Origin: Tannerella sp.
GTDB taxonomy: Bacteria > Bacteroidota > Bacteroidia > Bacteroidales > Tannerellaceae
Assembly (NCBI GenBank): GCA_031270465.1
Contig: JAISXP010000030.1
Span: 1-53,095, forward strand
DNA: 53,095 nt
Direction of reading: 5' to 3'
Both the position numbers and the translations under genes were made by a program. How positions within the stretch are numbered: the first letter of the stretch is position 1; the number at the start of each line of letters is the position of its first letter. This document shows, one piece after another, positions 9,074 through 17,028 of this stretch. The notes under the pieces are model-generated. The model made no database searches. It had not been told where the DNA came from and saw nothing but the letters and a program-made list of their open reading frames with translations.

Positions 9074-9997
9074 TTATGCCGACAGTATTTCGTCCGTTGT
9101 CCGACGGTCTTCGGCAAGCTGTGCTTTGAGGGCGTCGAGGCTGTCGAATTTCCTGTTTTCGCGTAGGTGTCGGACGAAGGCGACTTCCATTACTTTTCCG
9201 TAAATCGTTTCCGAGAAATGAAGCAAGTGCACTTCTACGGATATTTCTTTTCCTCCGAAAGTCGGACGGTTTCCGATGGACAGCATACCTTTGTAGCGCC
9301 GGCCGCCGACATGCGCCCACACGGCATACACTCCCGTTCCGGGATACGCTTTCTGCCGGTCGTCGACACTGATGTTTGCCGTTGCGAAGCCCAGTTCGCG
9401 TCCCTTGCGATGTCCCGGTACGACGTGCCCTTTCAGCCGGTAAGGATAAGTCAGCATCTGCGCCGCTTCTTCCACGTTGCCTTCCGACAGCAACTGCCGG
9501 ATGCGCGACGCGCTGATCGCCTTTTCGCCCGATTCGTATATGCCGGCGCGAATCACTTCCATGCTGCATGTCCGGCCGTACGCCACATACTGTTCAAATC
9601 CGTCGATGCGGTTGTGTCCGAAACGGTGGTCGTAGCCTGCCAGCAGCGTATCGACACGCCATTGTTGCGACAGGACGCCGACGATGAAGTCGCGTGCCGG
9701 CAGGGTGGCCAGCTCGGGCGTAAAGTCGACCACGAAACAGGCGTCGATGCCGGTCGTCGCCAGTTGCACCATCTTTTCGTCGAACGTGTTGAGCAGCGAA
9801 GGCTCGAAACCTTGCTGTAACACCACGTACGGATGTACGGGAAACGTCAATACGGCAGCTGGCAAACCTTTCCTGTCTGCCAGCTCCCGCAACGACCGGA
9901 TGAGGAAACGGTGCCCCCGGTGTACGCCGTCGAAAAATCCGACCGTCGCTACCCATTTCCGGTCAAACGCTTCCGCTGCATTACGTATGATTCTCAA
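9074..9997 (-). CDS. ribF: Bifunctional riboflavin kinase / FAD synthetase
   Basis: Makes FMN from riboflavin and then FAD. The 307-residue protein has an N-terminal nucleotidyltransferase domain with TVGFFDGVHRGHR (H-x-G-H) and ISASRIRQLLSEGNVEEA, and a C-terminal riboflavin kinase domain with LGFATANI, GTGVYAVW and NRPTFGGKEISVEVHLL. The frame has a stop just upstream (10001-10003) and no ATG near the start of the conserved region; the only usual initiation codon is TTG at 9997, 14 bp after the porN stop. The TTG start and short spacing suggest translation coupled to porN. Confidence 0.95.
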   Translation of the reverse strand: MRIIRNAAEAFDRKWVATVGFFDGVHRGHRFLIRSLRELADRKGLPAAVLTFPVHPYVVLQQGFEPSLLNTFDEKMVQLATTGIDACFVVDFTPELATLPARDFIVGVLSQQWRVDTLLAGYDHRFGHNRIDGFEQYVAYGRTCSMEVIRAGIYESGEKAISASRIRQLLSEGNVEEAAQMLTYPYRLKGHVVPGHRKGRELGFATANISVDDRQKAYPGTGVYAVWAHVGGRRYKGMLSIGNRPTFGGKEISVEVHLLHFSETIYGKVMEVAFVRHLRENRKFDSLDALKAQLAEDRRTTDEILSA

Positions 9998-10011
9998 TGC
10001 TCAGTTTTCGA

Positions 10012-11064
10012 TTACCTTCCCCGTCTGATGCTGCGTGTCGGCGCCGATTTTTCGGCTTTGGGTTTGGATTGTTTTTCGTTTGTCTGTTTGGGAGCGTTTT
10101 CCTTGGCTGCTTTTTTCTGTGCGCGGGCGTTTGCCTTTTTCGTCTTCTTGTCCGTAGCCAGCAACTGGGTCGTATCCGGCTTGAACCACAGGGATTCCTT
10201 GAAGTCTATGAGTTCTTTTTCGATACGATCCTGTTCGAACTGAATGGAGTCTTCGGGGACGTAGGCATTCAGAGGAATGTTCAGCAGATTTTCCGTTTTG
10301 AATATTTCACCGTCGAACATACGCAGGCGGAAATAGTCGTCTATCGTAAACGTCTTTGCATTGTTGATGTTCGAGGTCATGATGTATGTATTCATCACGT
10401 AGGGTCGCAGGTCTTCGTATCGTATCCAGAACATCGGCGAACGTTGCTCTCCGAAATCTCTGTTCAGGTAGATGAACGGACATATCGCCAGCAGCTTTAC
10501 GTCGTACACCGAGTTGTTCTGGTCGAAAAACCAGGCTTCCTTTGCGTAGAGCGATTTGACTTCCAGAGAGGGAATGTCGCTGTCGTTGACAACGTACTGC
10601 GGCTGGTTGTTGACCGTCCGGGTTTCGTACATGATTTCGAAACGGTCCAGCACTTCCTTGAAATCGATGAGATGTGCGTCGTCAAAAATCTCATATCCGT
10701 CCACATATTCGAACGCGGGCAGTTTGCCTTCGGATACGAGCCGGAAGATGGTTGCGCAGAGGTTCGAGACGCCGTTTACCGGCGCAGTCGGGTAATACAG
10801 CGGCGCATTTTTTTCGTCCAGCAAATTGAGGTCTCTGTAAATTATACGCATCCAGCGGGAGTTGCCTATGTCCTGCGTCATCATTTCGTTCATTTGCTGC
10901 GCCCGTACGGTCAATTCGGGCAGACTCTTGTCGTCGTTCCGCTCCCTGTTGCGGTCAGCGCCCCTTCGCACCTGGGGCGTACGGCGGTTGTCCTGCGCCT
11001 GTGCCGCCGACGAGGCCAGCAGGGCGCATACCGCCAAAACCAGTATAAAATAGATACGCTTCAT
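10012..11064 (-). CDS. porN: Type IX secretion system protein PorN/GldN
   Basis: Periplasmic partner of the lipoprotein PorK; in Porphyromonas gingivalis PorK and PorN form large rings under the outer membrane that are needed for type IX secretion. The 350-residue protein has a signal peptide (MKRIYFILVLAVCALLASSAAQAQ), an Arg-rich linker, then the GldN core with IIYRDLNLLDEKNAPLYYP, LVSEGKLPAFEYVDGYE and PFIYLNRDFGEQRSPMFWIR. The C-terminal 60 residues are Lys/Ala-rich and low in complexity. Length agrees with P. gingivalis PorN (about 360). Last gene of the porPKLMN block. Confidence 0.93.
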   Translation of the reverse strand: MKRIYFILVLAVCALLASSAAQAQDNRRTPQVRRGADRNRERNDDKSLPELTVRAQQMNEMMTQDIGNSRWMRIIYRDLNLLDEKNAPLYYPTAPVNGVSNLCATIFRLVSEGKLPAFEYVDGYEIFDDAHLIDFKEVLDRFEIMYETRTVNNQPQYVVNDSDIPSLEVKSLYAKEAWFFDQNNSVYDVKLLAICPFIYLNRDFGEQRSPMFWIRYEDLRPYVMNTYIMTSNINNAKTFTIDDYFRLRMFDGEIFKTENLLNIPLNAYVPEDSIQFEQDRIEKELIDFKESLWFKPDTTQLLATDKKTKKANARAQKKAAKENAPKQTNEKQSKPKAEKSAPTRSIRRGR

Positions 11065-11086
11065 AGCTTTGTTTTTATTTTAACAT

Positions 11087-12652
11087 TTAATTTACAATCA
11101 CTTCAATGGTTGCTAACCGTTGTTGCACGCCGTCCGGGTCGTTAGCCCTGACATTGGTAATATAAAACCGCTTGCCGCGCGCCAGATTGCGAATCATGTT
11201 TTTCTGGCGATCGGTGAAAGCGCCGCTTTGCGACACTTCGGGCAGGGCATTGCCCATCGAATCGTAGAAAACCAGTTCGAAGCTGGTCACCGTGAACGGC
11301 ACGTCGAGAAGCCCGTCGTCGATGGCGGCCATGATGCCGGCAGCTTCTACCAGATAACGCTTTGCGATGGATCCGCCCGTGAATTTCCGCGAAGCGCCTT
11401 CCGCATCCTTGTACGTGATGAACGGCGTCGCGGGAGGCAGAGGGCGCACCTTGAATTCCTTCGACATCGAAATGGCGCGTCCGCCCGAAACGGCCGACAG
11501 GGTAATGTCTACTTTGGTCACTTTGGAGGGCGGATGGGCTGTCCACACGTTTCCGCTTTTCTGCGTCATCGTCCCTGCCGAAATCGTAGCCCTCACGCTT
11601 CCGCTGGGTACGCCGGGAATGGCCACTTCGATATCGTTCTCAATGCTTTCATACAATACGTTCGTCAGCACAGGCGCAATTGTCGCCGTCAGTTCCGTCA
11701 CGAAGTAGGAGTCGGCAAAGGGGTAGTTGCGCGGCAGGCCGTCGGCGCCGTTGATGACGACTTCGCCCGAGAACTTGTGCTCGCCGATGCCGGCGGACGA
11801 ACCCGTATACATGCCGTTTTCCGATTCGGGCAGTTCCGCGCCGTTGACAAACACTTTGGGGTGCTGTGTCGAATCCATTGCCACGAGGGCTATCTGCGCC
11901 CTGTAGGGCATGCCCTGCATGACGATCTGGCTTTGCGGGATGACCATTGCCTTGACGTCGTTGACGCGGTAGGCGCCTTCGTCGACGCCGCTAAGGATGT
12001 ATGACAGCGCTTCGCCTTCGACGTAGCGGACGTCGCTCTGCAGTTTGGTCAGTATCGTGATGGCTGCGGCCACGGGCATGCTTTCGAACAGCGCCGTCTC
12101 CCAGTTGGCTGCCGTGATGCCGTCTTTCGATGGGGTTCTCAGGTTCAGGACAGATTCGATGATGGCTGTCTTTGCCGTGTCGGCAACCATTTCCGCCACA
12201 AAGGTGCGGTATGATTCGAGTTTCTCCCGCAGTCTCTTGCCTTCGCCCACGACCGGCGCCAGCATGACGCGCGAGGCGGCTTCGAGATCTTCCTTGTGCT
12301 TGATATTGCTCACATCGCCGTCCTTGCCGTCTGTTTTCTTCACAATCTGTTCCTTGAGACTTTGTATGTAACCATACAGTTCGTCGGACTGCCGCTTGAC
12401 GTCGCTGCCCTTGTTGTACCATTCGCCTACACGTTCGGGATTGGTCTGGTAGTAGAAATCCAGTTCCGCCTTCGCGATTTCGTTGCGGTGCGCCGCGTGG
12501 GTGATGGTTTTCTGCAGACTGTCTTCCACCAATTCGAAACCGTCCAGTACCTCCGACGACACGTTGAGCGCCATCATGGCAATAAACACCAGATACATCA
12601 GATTGATCATTTTCTGACGGGGCGAATTGGGATTGCTTGATATTCCGGCCAT
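11087..12652 (-). CDS. porM: Type IX secretion system motor protein PorM/GldM
   Basis: Inner-membrane protein that, with PorL, forms the proton-driven motor of type IX secretion and spans the periplasm toward the PorK/PorN ring. The 521 residues begin with a short cytoplasmic tail and one membrane helix (KMINLMYLVFIAMMALNVSS), followed by the long periplasmic region with helical and beta domains: GVPSGSVRATISAGTM and KVRPLPPATPFITYKD are recognisable GldM segments. Length matches P. gingivalis PorM (516). It is 38 bp after porL and 22 bp before porN. Confidence 0.95.
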   Translation of the reverse strand: MAGISSNPNSPRQKMINLMYLVFIAMMALNVSSEVLDGFELVEDSLQKTITHAAHRNEIAKAELDFYYQTNPERVGEWYNKGSDVKRQSDELYGYIQSLKEQIVKKTDGKDGDVSNIKHKEDLEAASRVMLAPVVGEGKRLREKLESYRTFVAEMVADTAKTAIIESVLNLRTPSKDGITAANWETALFESMPVAAAITILTKLQSDVRYVEGEALSYILSGVDEGAYRVNDVKAMVIPQSQIVMQGMPYRAQIALVAMDSTQHPKVFVNGAELPESENGMYTGSSAGIGEHKFSGEVVINGADGLPRNYPFADSYFVTELTATIAPVLTNVLYESIENDIEVAIPGVPSGSVRATISAGTMTQKSGNVWTAHPPSKVTKVDITLSAVSGGRAISMSKEFKVRPLPPATPFITYKDAEGASRKFTGGSIAKRYLVEAAGIMAAIDDGLLDVPFTVTSFELVFYDSMGNALPEVSQSGAFTDRQKNMIRNLARGKRFYITNVRANDPDGVQQRLATIEVIVN

Positions 12653-12690
12653 AATTTATTTTCCGTTTGTTGCTGACAAATATCGTTTTC

Positions 12691-13824
12691 TTACCGTACC
12701 GGATTGGGATAAGGCGGATATCCGCCCTGGTATGGCGGCTGCTGCGGAGGATAGGGCGTCATGCCGCTCAGGTTGGTGTTGACCGTCATGGCTTGCAGCA
12801 GGCGGCTGTATACCTGATTGAGTTGTCCCAGCAGTTGCGCCATTCGTTCGTTTTCGGCACGGAATGCGCTGCTGTCCACGACGGAACTGTCGTACATGTC
12901 GCGGATACGGCTCAGTCCGGCATTGATGTGATGGATCGTATCCATTTGCGAACGCAATCCGTTCAGTTGTGTTTCGTAGAACTTGTTCAGTCCCGACAGG
13001 TTGTCGTTCAACTGTTCCATTTGCTGCACGTATCCGGGCGTCCTGTCTTCGGGCTTCTCTTCGTTTTGTGTTCCCGAAATGGCCTTGCACGAACTGACCA
13101 GCGAGTCCGACACTTCGCTCAGCGAAAGCGTCACGGCGTTGAATCGTTCCAGGTTTTGCGCCACCGTCGTGATCTGTTCGACATACGAGCGGGTAGCTTC
13201 GGTCATGTCTGCCATTTCGGCGATTTTTTCGGCGGCTTCGCCTAATTTTTTTATGCTGGCGGTGAGCGTCTGCGCGTCTTCTTCGGAGACGTTCAGCCCC
13301 ATCGTCTTCAGTCCTGCGTCGGCGCTTTGTTCGGGTGTGAGGCGTGGCGCCTGCGTGCCGCCTCCGCCGATTACAACCGTACCGCCTCCTCCGCCTGCAC
13401 CGCCCTGTGGTATATTGCCTATAATGACCGTGCCACCTCCGCCGCCGGTTCCTTCTGCGCCGACCGCACTGCCGATTCCTTCTGCGCCGACCGCACCGCC
13501 GATTATCATGCCGCCGACGGCTGCACCATCCTTGCTGAAATCGGGACGGTCCAGCGGATTTTTCGACTTGAGGACGGGGAATACTTCTTCCCAGTGATAG
13601 TCGTTCACCGGACGTTCGAAGGCCGAGATAAAGAATACCACCGCCTCGAATATCAGTGATATGCACAGGATTTGATTTGCGTACGGCAAGTGCACAATCT
13701 TGAACATTGCACCGATCACGACGATGGACGCTCCCCAACTGTAACAGAAATTCAGCACGCGTTTCCCTCTTTCGCTGGAGAGAAACATCTCTATTTTGTT
13801 TTTATACCGTCTGTATTTTCCCAT
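12691..13824 (-). CDS. porL: Type IX secretion system motor protein PorL/GldL
   Basis: Inner-membrane, motor-forming subunit with two N-terminal membrane helices (about residues 22-45 and 48-68: YSWGASIVVIGAMFKIVHL and ILCISLIFEAVVFFISAF) and a long cytoplasmic part. In family members a glutamate in the second helix (here in the SLIFEAVVFF segment) is implicated in proton flow. After FERPVNDYHWEEVFP comes an unusual Gly-rich stretch with near-repeats GSAVGAEG and GGGGGTV (about residues 105-155), then a helical segment and a Pro/Tyr-rich tail (YPPQQPPYQGGYPPYP). At 377 residues it is longer than PorL of P. gingivalis (about 309). Confidence 0.93.
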   Translation of the reverse strand: MGKYRRYKNKIEMFLSSERGKRVLNFCYSWGASIVVIGAMFKIVHLPYANQILCISLIFEAVVFFISAFERPVNDYHWEEVFPVLKSKNPLDRPDFSKDGAAVGGMIIGGAVGAEGIGSAVGAEGTGGGGGTVIIGNIPQGGAGGGGGTVVIGGGGTQAPRLTPEQSADAGLKTMGLNVSEEDAQTLTASIKKLGEAAEKIAEMADMTEATRSYVEQITTVAQNLERFNAVTLSLSEVSDSLVSSCKAISGTQNEEKPEDRTPGYVQQMEQLNDNLSGLNKFYETQLNGLRSQMDTIHHINAGLSRIRDMYDSSVVDSSAFRAENERMAQLLGQLNQVYSRLLQAMTVNTNLSGMTPYPPQQPPYQGGYPPYPNPVR

Positions 13825-13854
13825 TTTATTGTTTTCGTTTATTATGTTTTCGCA

Positions 13855-15285
13855 TTATTTCTTTTTTCCCTTGGCGTTCGAAAATCCTACCTGCGTACGG
13901 ACGCAGCGGAAGCCGATGTACGAGCGTGTCTCGTTCTGGTATTCGAACGTACGCATGTCCGAGCGGATAAACTGCGCGACGTCTTTCCACGATCCGCCGC
14001 GGACGACTTTTTTCTTCATCGCGTACGGGTCTTCCTTGGCGGCGTGGTAATGCAGGTCGGGGTTGAGGTCGTTCACTTGGCTTTGTCCCGCTTCGGTGTA
14101 AATCGAAGATGTCCATTCGGCCACGTTGCCCGCCATGTCGTACAGCCCGAATTCGTTCGGGGCGAACGATGCTACGCGCGAAGTAATCAGGTGTCCGTCT
14201 TCCGTATAATTGCCGTCGCCAGGTTTGAAGTTGGCCATGAAGCATCCCTTTTCGTTCTGCAGCGATGTGTCCGACCAGGGGTATTTGTTTTCGCTTTTCC
14301 CTGCGCGGGCAGCATATTCCCATTCGCCTTCGGTCGGGAGGCGGAACGGATCAATCACCTGTCCGGCGGGCAGACTGGACGATTTTTTGTAAAATTCCGT
14401 ACGCCATACGCAGAAGGCGTTGGCCTGTTCCCACGAGATGCCGACGACCGGATAGTCGTCGTATCCCGAATGATTGAAATACAGTTTCAGATACGGTTCG
14501 TTGTATGCATTCCTGAAGTCGTTCACCCAGCTCGTTTCGTCGGGATAGATGTTGATGATGTGCGTGTGCAGGAAATCGAACGGCGAGCCGAGCGGGCGTG
14601 TAACGGTCATGCTGACTACGTTGCCGTTGTCGTCAATATACGCCGTATCCTTCGATATCATAATCACTTCCTCGGGGTCGATCGGGATATCCGTATTTCT
14701 GTTGCGGTCGGCGGGATTGAGGCTGTTGCGTCGCAGGGCGGCAGACGTGTAGTCGAACCATTCGTACTTGTAGTTCATCTGCCTTTTGTCGAGTTCCCGT
14801 TCGCCTGTTACGGGATGCGTATAGTAAACGCTCTCGATGGCGCGCAGTTCGTCTTCGTTGGCTCTGCGCCAGGGAATGGGGCGGCTCCAGTCCAGATGCG
14901 GGGTGACAGGGTCGCCGTATCGGTCTTCCGTAATCATAAACAAGTCGTTCCCGCCGTAGGCCGGGTCGGCCAGGCGCGTACGGATGATGGAGTCGCGCAC
15001 CCAGTATACGAATGACCGGTATTTGGCGTTTGTGATTTCCGTTTCGTCCATCCAGAACGCTTCGAAGGAGACTCCCTTCGTCTCGGCATTGAACCCCCAG
15101 AGACTGTCTTTATCGGCGGGTCCCATCTCGAACGAACCGCGCTTAATCAATACCATTCCGTAAGGCGCGGGTTCGCTGTACGATGCCAGTTTGGCGCCTA
15201 CCAGTTCGCCGCCGTCGCCGGAAAACAGCCTTCCGCATGATGCCAGCAACGTGGCTGATACAAGTATCAAAACAATTTTCTTCAT
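13855..15285 (-). CDS. porK: Type IX secretion system lipoprotein PorK/GldK
   Basis: Outer-membrane lipoprotein that forms the periplasmic ring with PorN. A lipoprotein signal (MKKIVLILVSATLLASC, lipobox LASC) is followed by a formylglycine-generating-enzyme-like fold: MVLIKRGSFEMG, WMDETEITNAKYRSF, VVGISWEQANAFCVWR, RLPTEGEWEYAAR and RGGSWKDVAQFIRS. GldK/PorK proteins share this fold but are not known to modify sulfatases. The frame extends upstream to a GTG at 15294; I chose the ATG at 15285, which begins directly at the signal peptide. Length 476 agrees with PorK (about 491). Confidence 0.95.
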   Translation of the reverse strand: MKKIVLILVSATLLASCGRLFSGDGGELVGAKLASYSEPAPYGMVLIKRGSFEMGPADKDSLWGFNAETKGVSFEAFWMDETEITNAKYRSFVYWVRDSIIRTRLADPAYGGNDLFMITEDRYGDPVTPHLDWSRPIPWRRANEDELRAIESVYYTHPVTGERELDKRQMNYKYEWFDYTSAALRRNSLNPADRNRNTDIPIDPEEVIMISKDTAYIDDNGNVVSMTVTRPLGSPFDFLHTHIINIYPDETSWVNDFRNAYNEPYLKLYFNHSGYDDYPVVGISWEQANAFCVWRTEFYKKSSSLPAGQVIDPFRLPTEGEWEYAARAGKSENKYPWSDTSLQNEKGCFMANFKPGDGNYTEDGHLITSRVASFAPNEFGLYDMAGNVAEWTSSIYTEAGQSQVNDLNPDLHYHAAKEDPYAMKKKVVRGGSWKDVAQFIRSDMRTFEYQNETRSYIGFRCVRTQVGFSNAKGKKK

Positions 15286-15317
15286 GATTGGCACATTCTG
15301 TTTTTTTAAGTTTCTTC

Positions 15318-16283
15318 TTACAAGATTCTTATACTTTTATGTTTATTTTTTAATCCTTTCTTTTTATCTAATTTCAGGTGATATGTGACTGCGAGTTCAT
15401 GACTTCCGGCGCTCACCGCATTCATCGCCGACGTCGGAAATTCGAACGCGTAACCCACACGGAATCCTTTGATGAGTGCACCTAAGTAAAGAGTAGCACT
15501 ATTGAGTTTTCCGCTGTCACTGATACGAAATCCCAGTCCACCGCTATACATTTTATTATATATAGCCCTTGCCGTCACGTCTGCCGAAACCATTTGCAGG
15601 TTCGTTAGCACCAGCGCGGAAGGTTGCAACTCAAATAACGTATTTTTTAATTGTATATTGTATCCTGCCGTTAAATTATAGCTGCGTTCGATTTTTCGTT
15701 CCGTATTTTCGTCGAGATTGAGCGTGGGCGCCAGCAGATGCGCGGAACCGATTCCCACGAAGTAGCGGTCGCCGTAGTACATGAGGCCAACGGACATGTC
15801 GATGCCCATCGCGTCCAGTCCGGACTTGGTGATTGCCTCATCGTCAGGCTCAACGGCCTCGCTGCCTGCAGGGATGTAGATGCTGTCGCCCCTGAACGCC
15901 TTGTTGATCACGCCCGCCTGAAGCCCGACGCTGAGCGTACCTTTACCCATTTTGCGGTTGTATGCATACTGTGCACCCACATGCAGGTTTTGGTCGAGAC
16001 CGATGCTTTCGCTCATGACGACTATGCCCAGACCCTGCTGTATCTTGCCGTATTTCCAGGGCATGTCCGCAGCCACGCAGATCGATTTGGGCGCGTTCTT
16101 GACGCCCAGCCACTGCATACGGTAGAGCGCCATCACGTTCAGTTCGCCCGACTTGCCGGCATACGCAGGGTTGTAATAGTTCAATGCCGTGAAATACTGA
16201 CTGAACAACGCATCGTCCGTTTGCGACCTCACTCCGGACGCATACGTACATATAATAATTATAATAAACCAAATCCGTTTCAT
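15318..16283 (-). CDS. porP: PorP/SprF family type IX secretion outer-membrane protein
   Basis: A predicted outer-membrane beta-barrel of 321 residues. It has a signal peptide (MKRIWFIIIIICTYASGVRSQ) followed by the family opening DALFSQYFTALNYYNPAYAG, alternating beta strands such as SVGLQAGVIN and FVGIGSAHLLAPT, and SGGLGFRISDSGKLNSATLYLG near the end. It is the first gene of the canonical porP-porK-porL-porM-porN order. The frame runs on to 16313, but the ATG at 16283 fits the signal peptide. An AT-rich dyad (16282-16296) overlaps the start codon and could partly mask it in the mRNA. Confidence 0.9.
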   Translation of the reverse strand: MKRIWFIIIIICTYASGVRSQTDDALFSQYFTALNYYNPAYAGKSGELNVMALYRMQWLGVKNAPKSICVAADMPWKYGKIQQGLGIVVMSESIGLDQNLHVGAQYAYNRKMGKGTLSVGLQAGVINKAFRGDSIYIPAGSEAVEPDDEAITKSGLDAMGIDMSVGLMYYGDRYFVGIGSAHLLAPTLNLDENTERKIERSYNLTAGYNIQLKNTLFELQPSALVLTNLQMVSADVTARAIYNKMYSGGLGFRISDSGKLNSATLYLGALIKGFRVGYAFEFPTSAMNAVSAGSHELAVTYHLKLDKKKGLKNKHKSIRIL

Positions 16284-16387
16284 CAATAATATTGATAACT
16301 CGGAAATGGACAATAAATTGTGTGTCTTGCCGAAAATTTATACCGGGTGACGTTAAAGATGTTGGGATTCGGAAATCAAAAATTCAG

Positions 16388-16774
16388 TCATTTCTTTTTC
16401 GTCTGCGTGACTTTTTTAAAGTTGCACGTCAGTTTTCCCTGTGTCGTATCCGCCGTTCCCTTCGTTGCGCCGTCTTCTTCCCAGATAGTTACCGTCACAT
16501 ATTCACCGGCATACAGTTCAACCGACAGCTTGCCGTCTTTTTCCGTGAGTTTTTTGTCTTTCACGTCGACATCGCCGCCTTTGACATCAATCAGATATTC
16601 CCTGTCCTTTTCCTTAATGTCGACGGTATAATCCTGATAGCCATACGGTGCGTCGGGAACAGTCACCGTCCATTTGCCTTTGAGTTTTCTGACATCGCCG
16701 TCAGCGGCTCCAGCCGTTACGGCCGTCATACACAACAGGCACAATCCTGCAAAAATTACATACATCCGTTTCAT
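16388..16774 (-). CDS. Small exported protein of unknown function
   Basis: A 128-residue protein with a clear signal peptide (about residues 1-23, ending AVTAGA) and a mature part of about 105 residues rich in Lys, Asp and Glu. The pattern KWTVTVPDAPYGYQDYTVDI resembles a group of small exported Bacteroidetes proteins that share 'G-x-W-x-(4)-PDAPYGYQ'; its alternating hydrophobic residues suggest a small beta-barrel or sandwich. I know of no demonstrated function. It sits 104 bp upstream of porP, but a role in type IX secretion is not shown by the sequence. There is no lipobox. Confidence 0.7.
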   Translation of the reverse strand: MKRMYVIFAGLCLLCMTAVTAGAADGDVRKLKGKWTVTVPDAPYGYQDYTVDIKEKDREYLIDVKGGDVDVKDKKLTEKDGKLSVELYAGEYVTVTIWEEDGATKGTADTTQGKLTCNFKKVTQTKKK

Positions 16775-16794
16775 AATGTTTATTTTTTCTTTTG

Positions 16795-16802
16795 CAAAGA
16801 TA
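16795..16802 (-). promoter_or_regulatory. Possible -7 promoter element
   Basis: TATCTTTG on the minus strand, 20 bp before the start codon of the small exported protein, matches the Bacteroidetes -7 element. No TTG lies at the proper distance upstream, so the promoter may be weak or activator-dependent. Confidence 0.4.
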
Positions 16803-16952
16803 TGTGTTTTTGTTTTATTTCCGGCTTTGGGATATACGTTTTTTTATCCATGTCATTTTTTTTCTGAACTTTTTCGCTCCCGTACTTTTCGGAGGAGGTT
16901 CAAGATTCAGGGATTCAATCATCCCGTATTACACAGTCTACGAATGCTTACG

Positions 16953-16981
16953 AAAAAAATCGCGGACTGTAATAAAGTCCG
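16953..16981 (-). terminator. Intrinsic terminator after the cytochrome gene
   Basis: On the minus strand CGGACT (7-nt loop) AGTCCG is followed by CGA and seven T residues. It lies 48 bp after the stop of the cytochrome gene and separates it from the small exported protein gene. Confidence 0.65.
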
Positions 16982-17028
16982 AAACTTGGCTAAAATGAAA
17001 AAATGTAACACTTATTTTCCGACGATTC

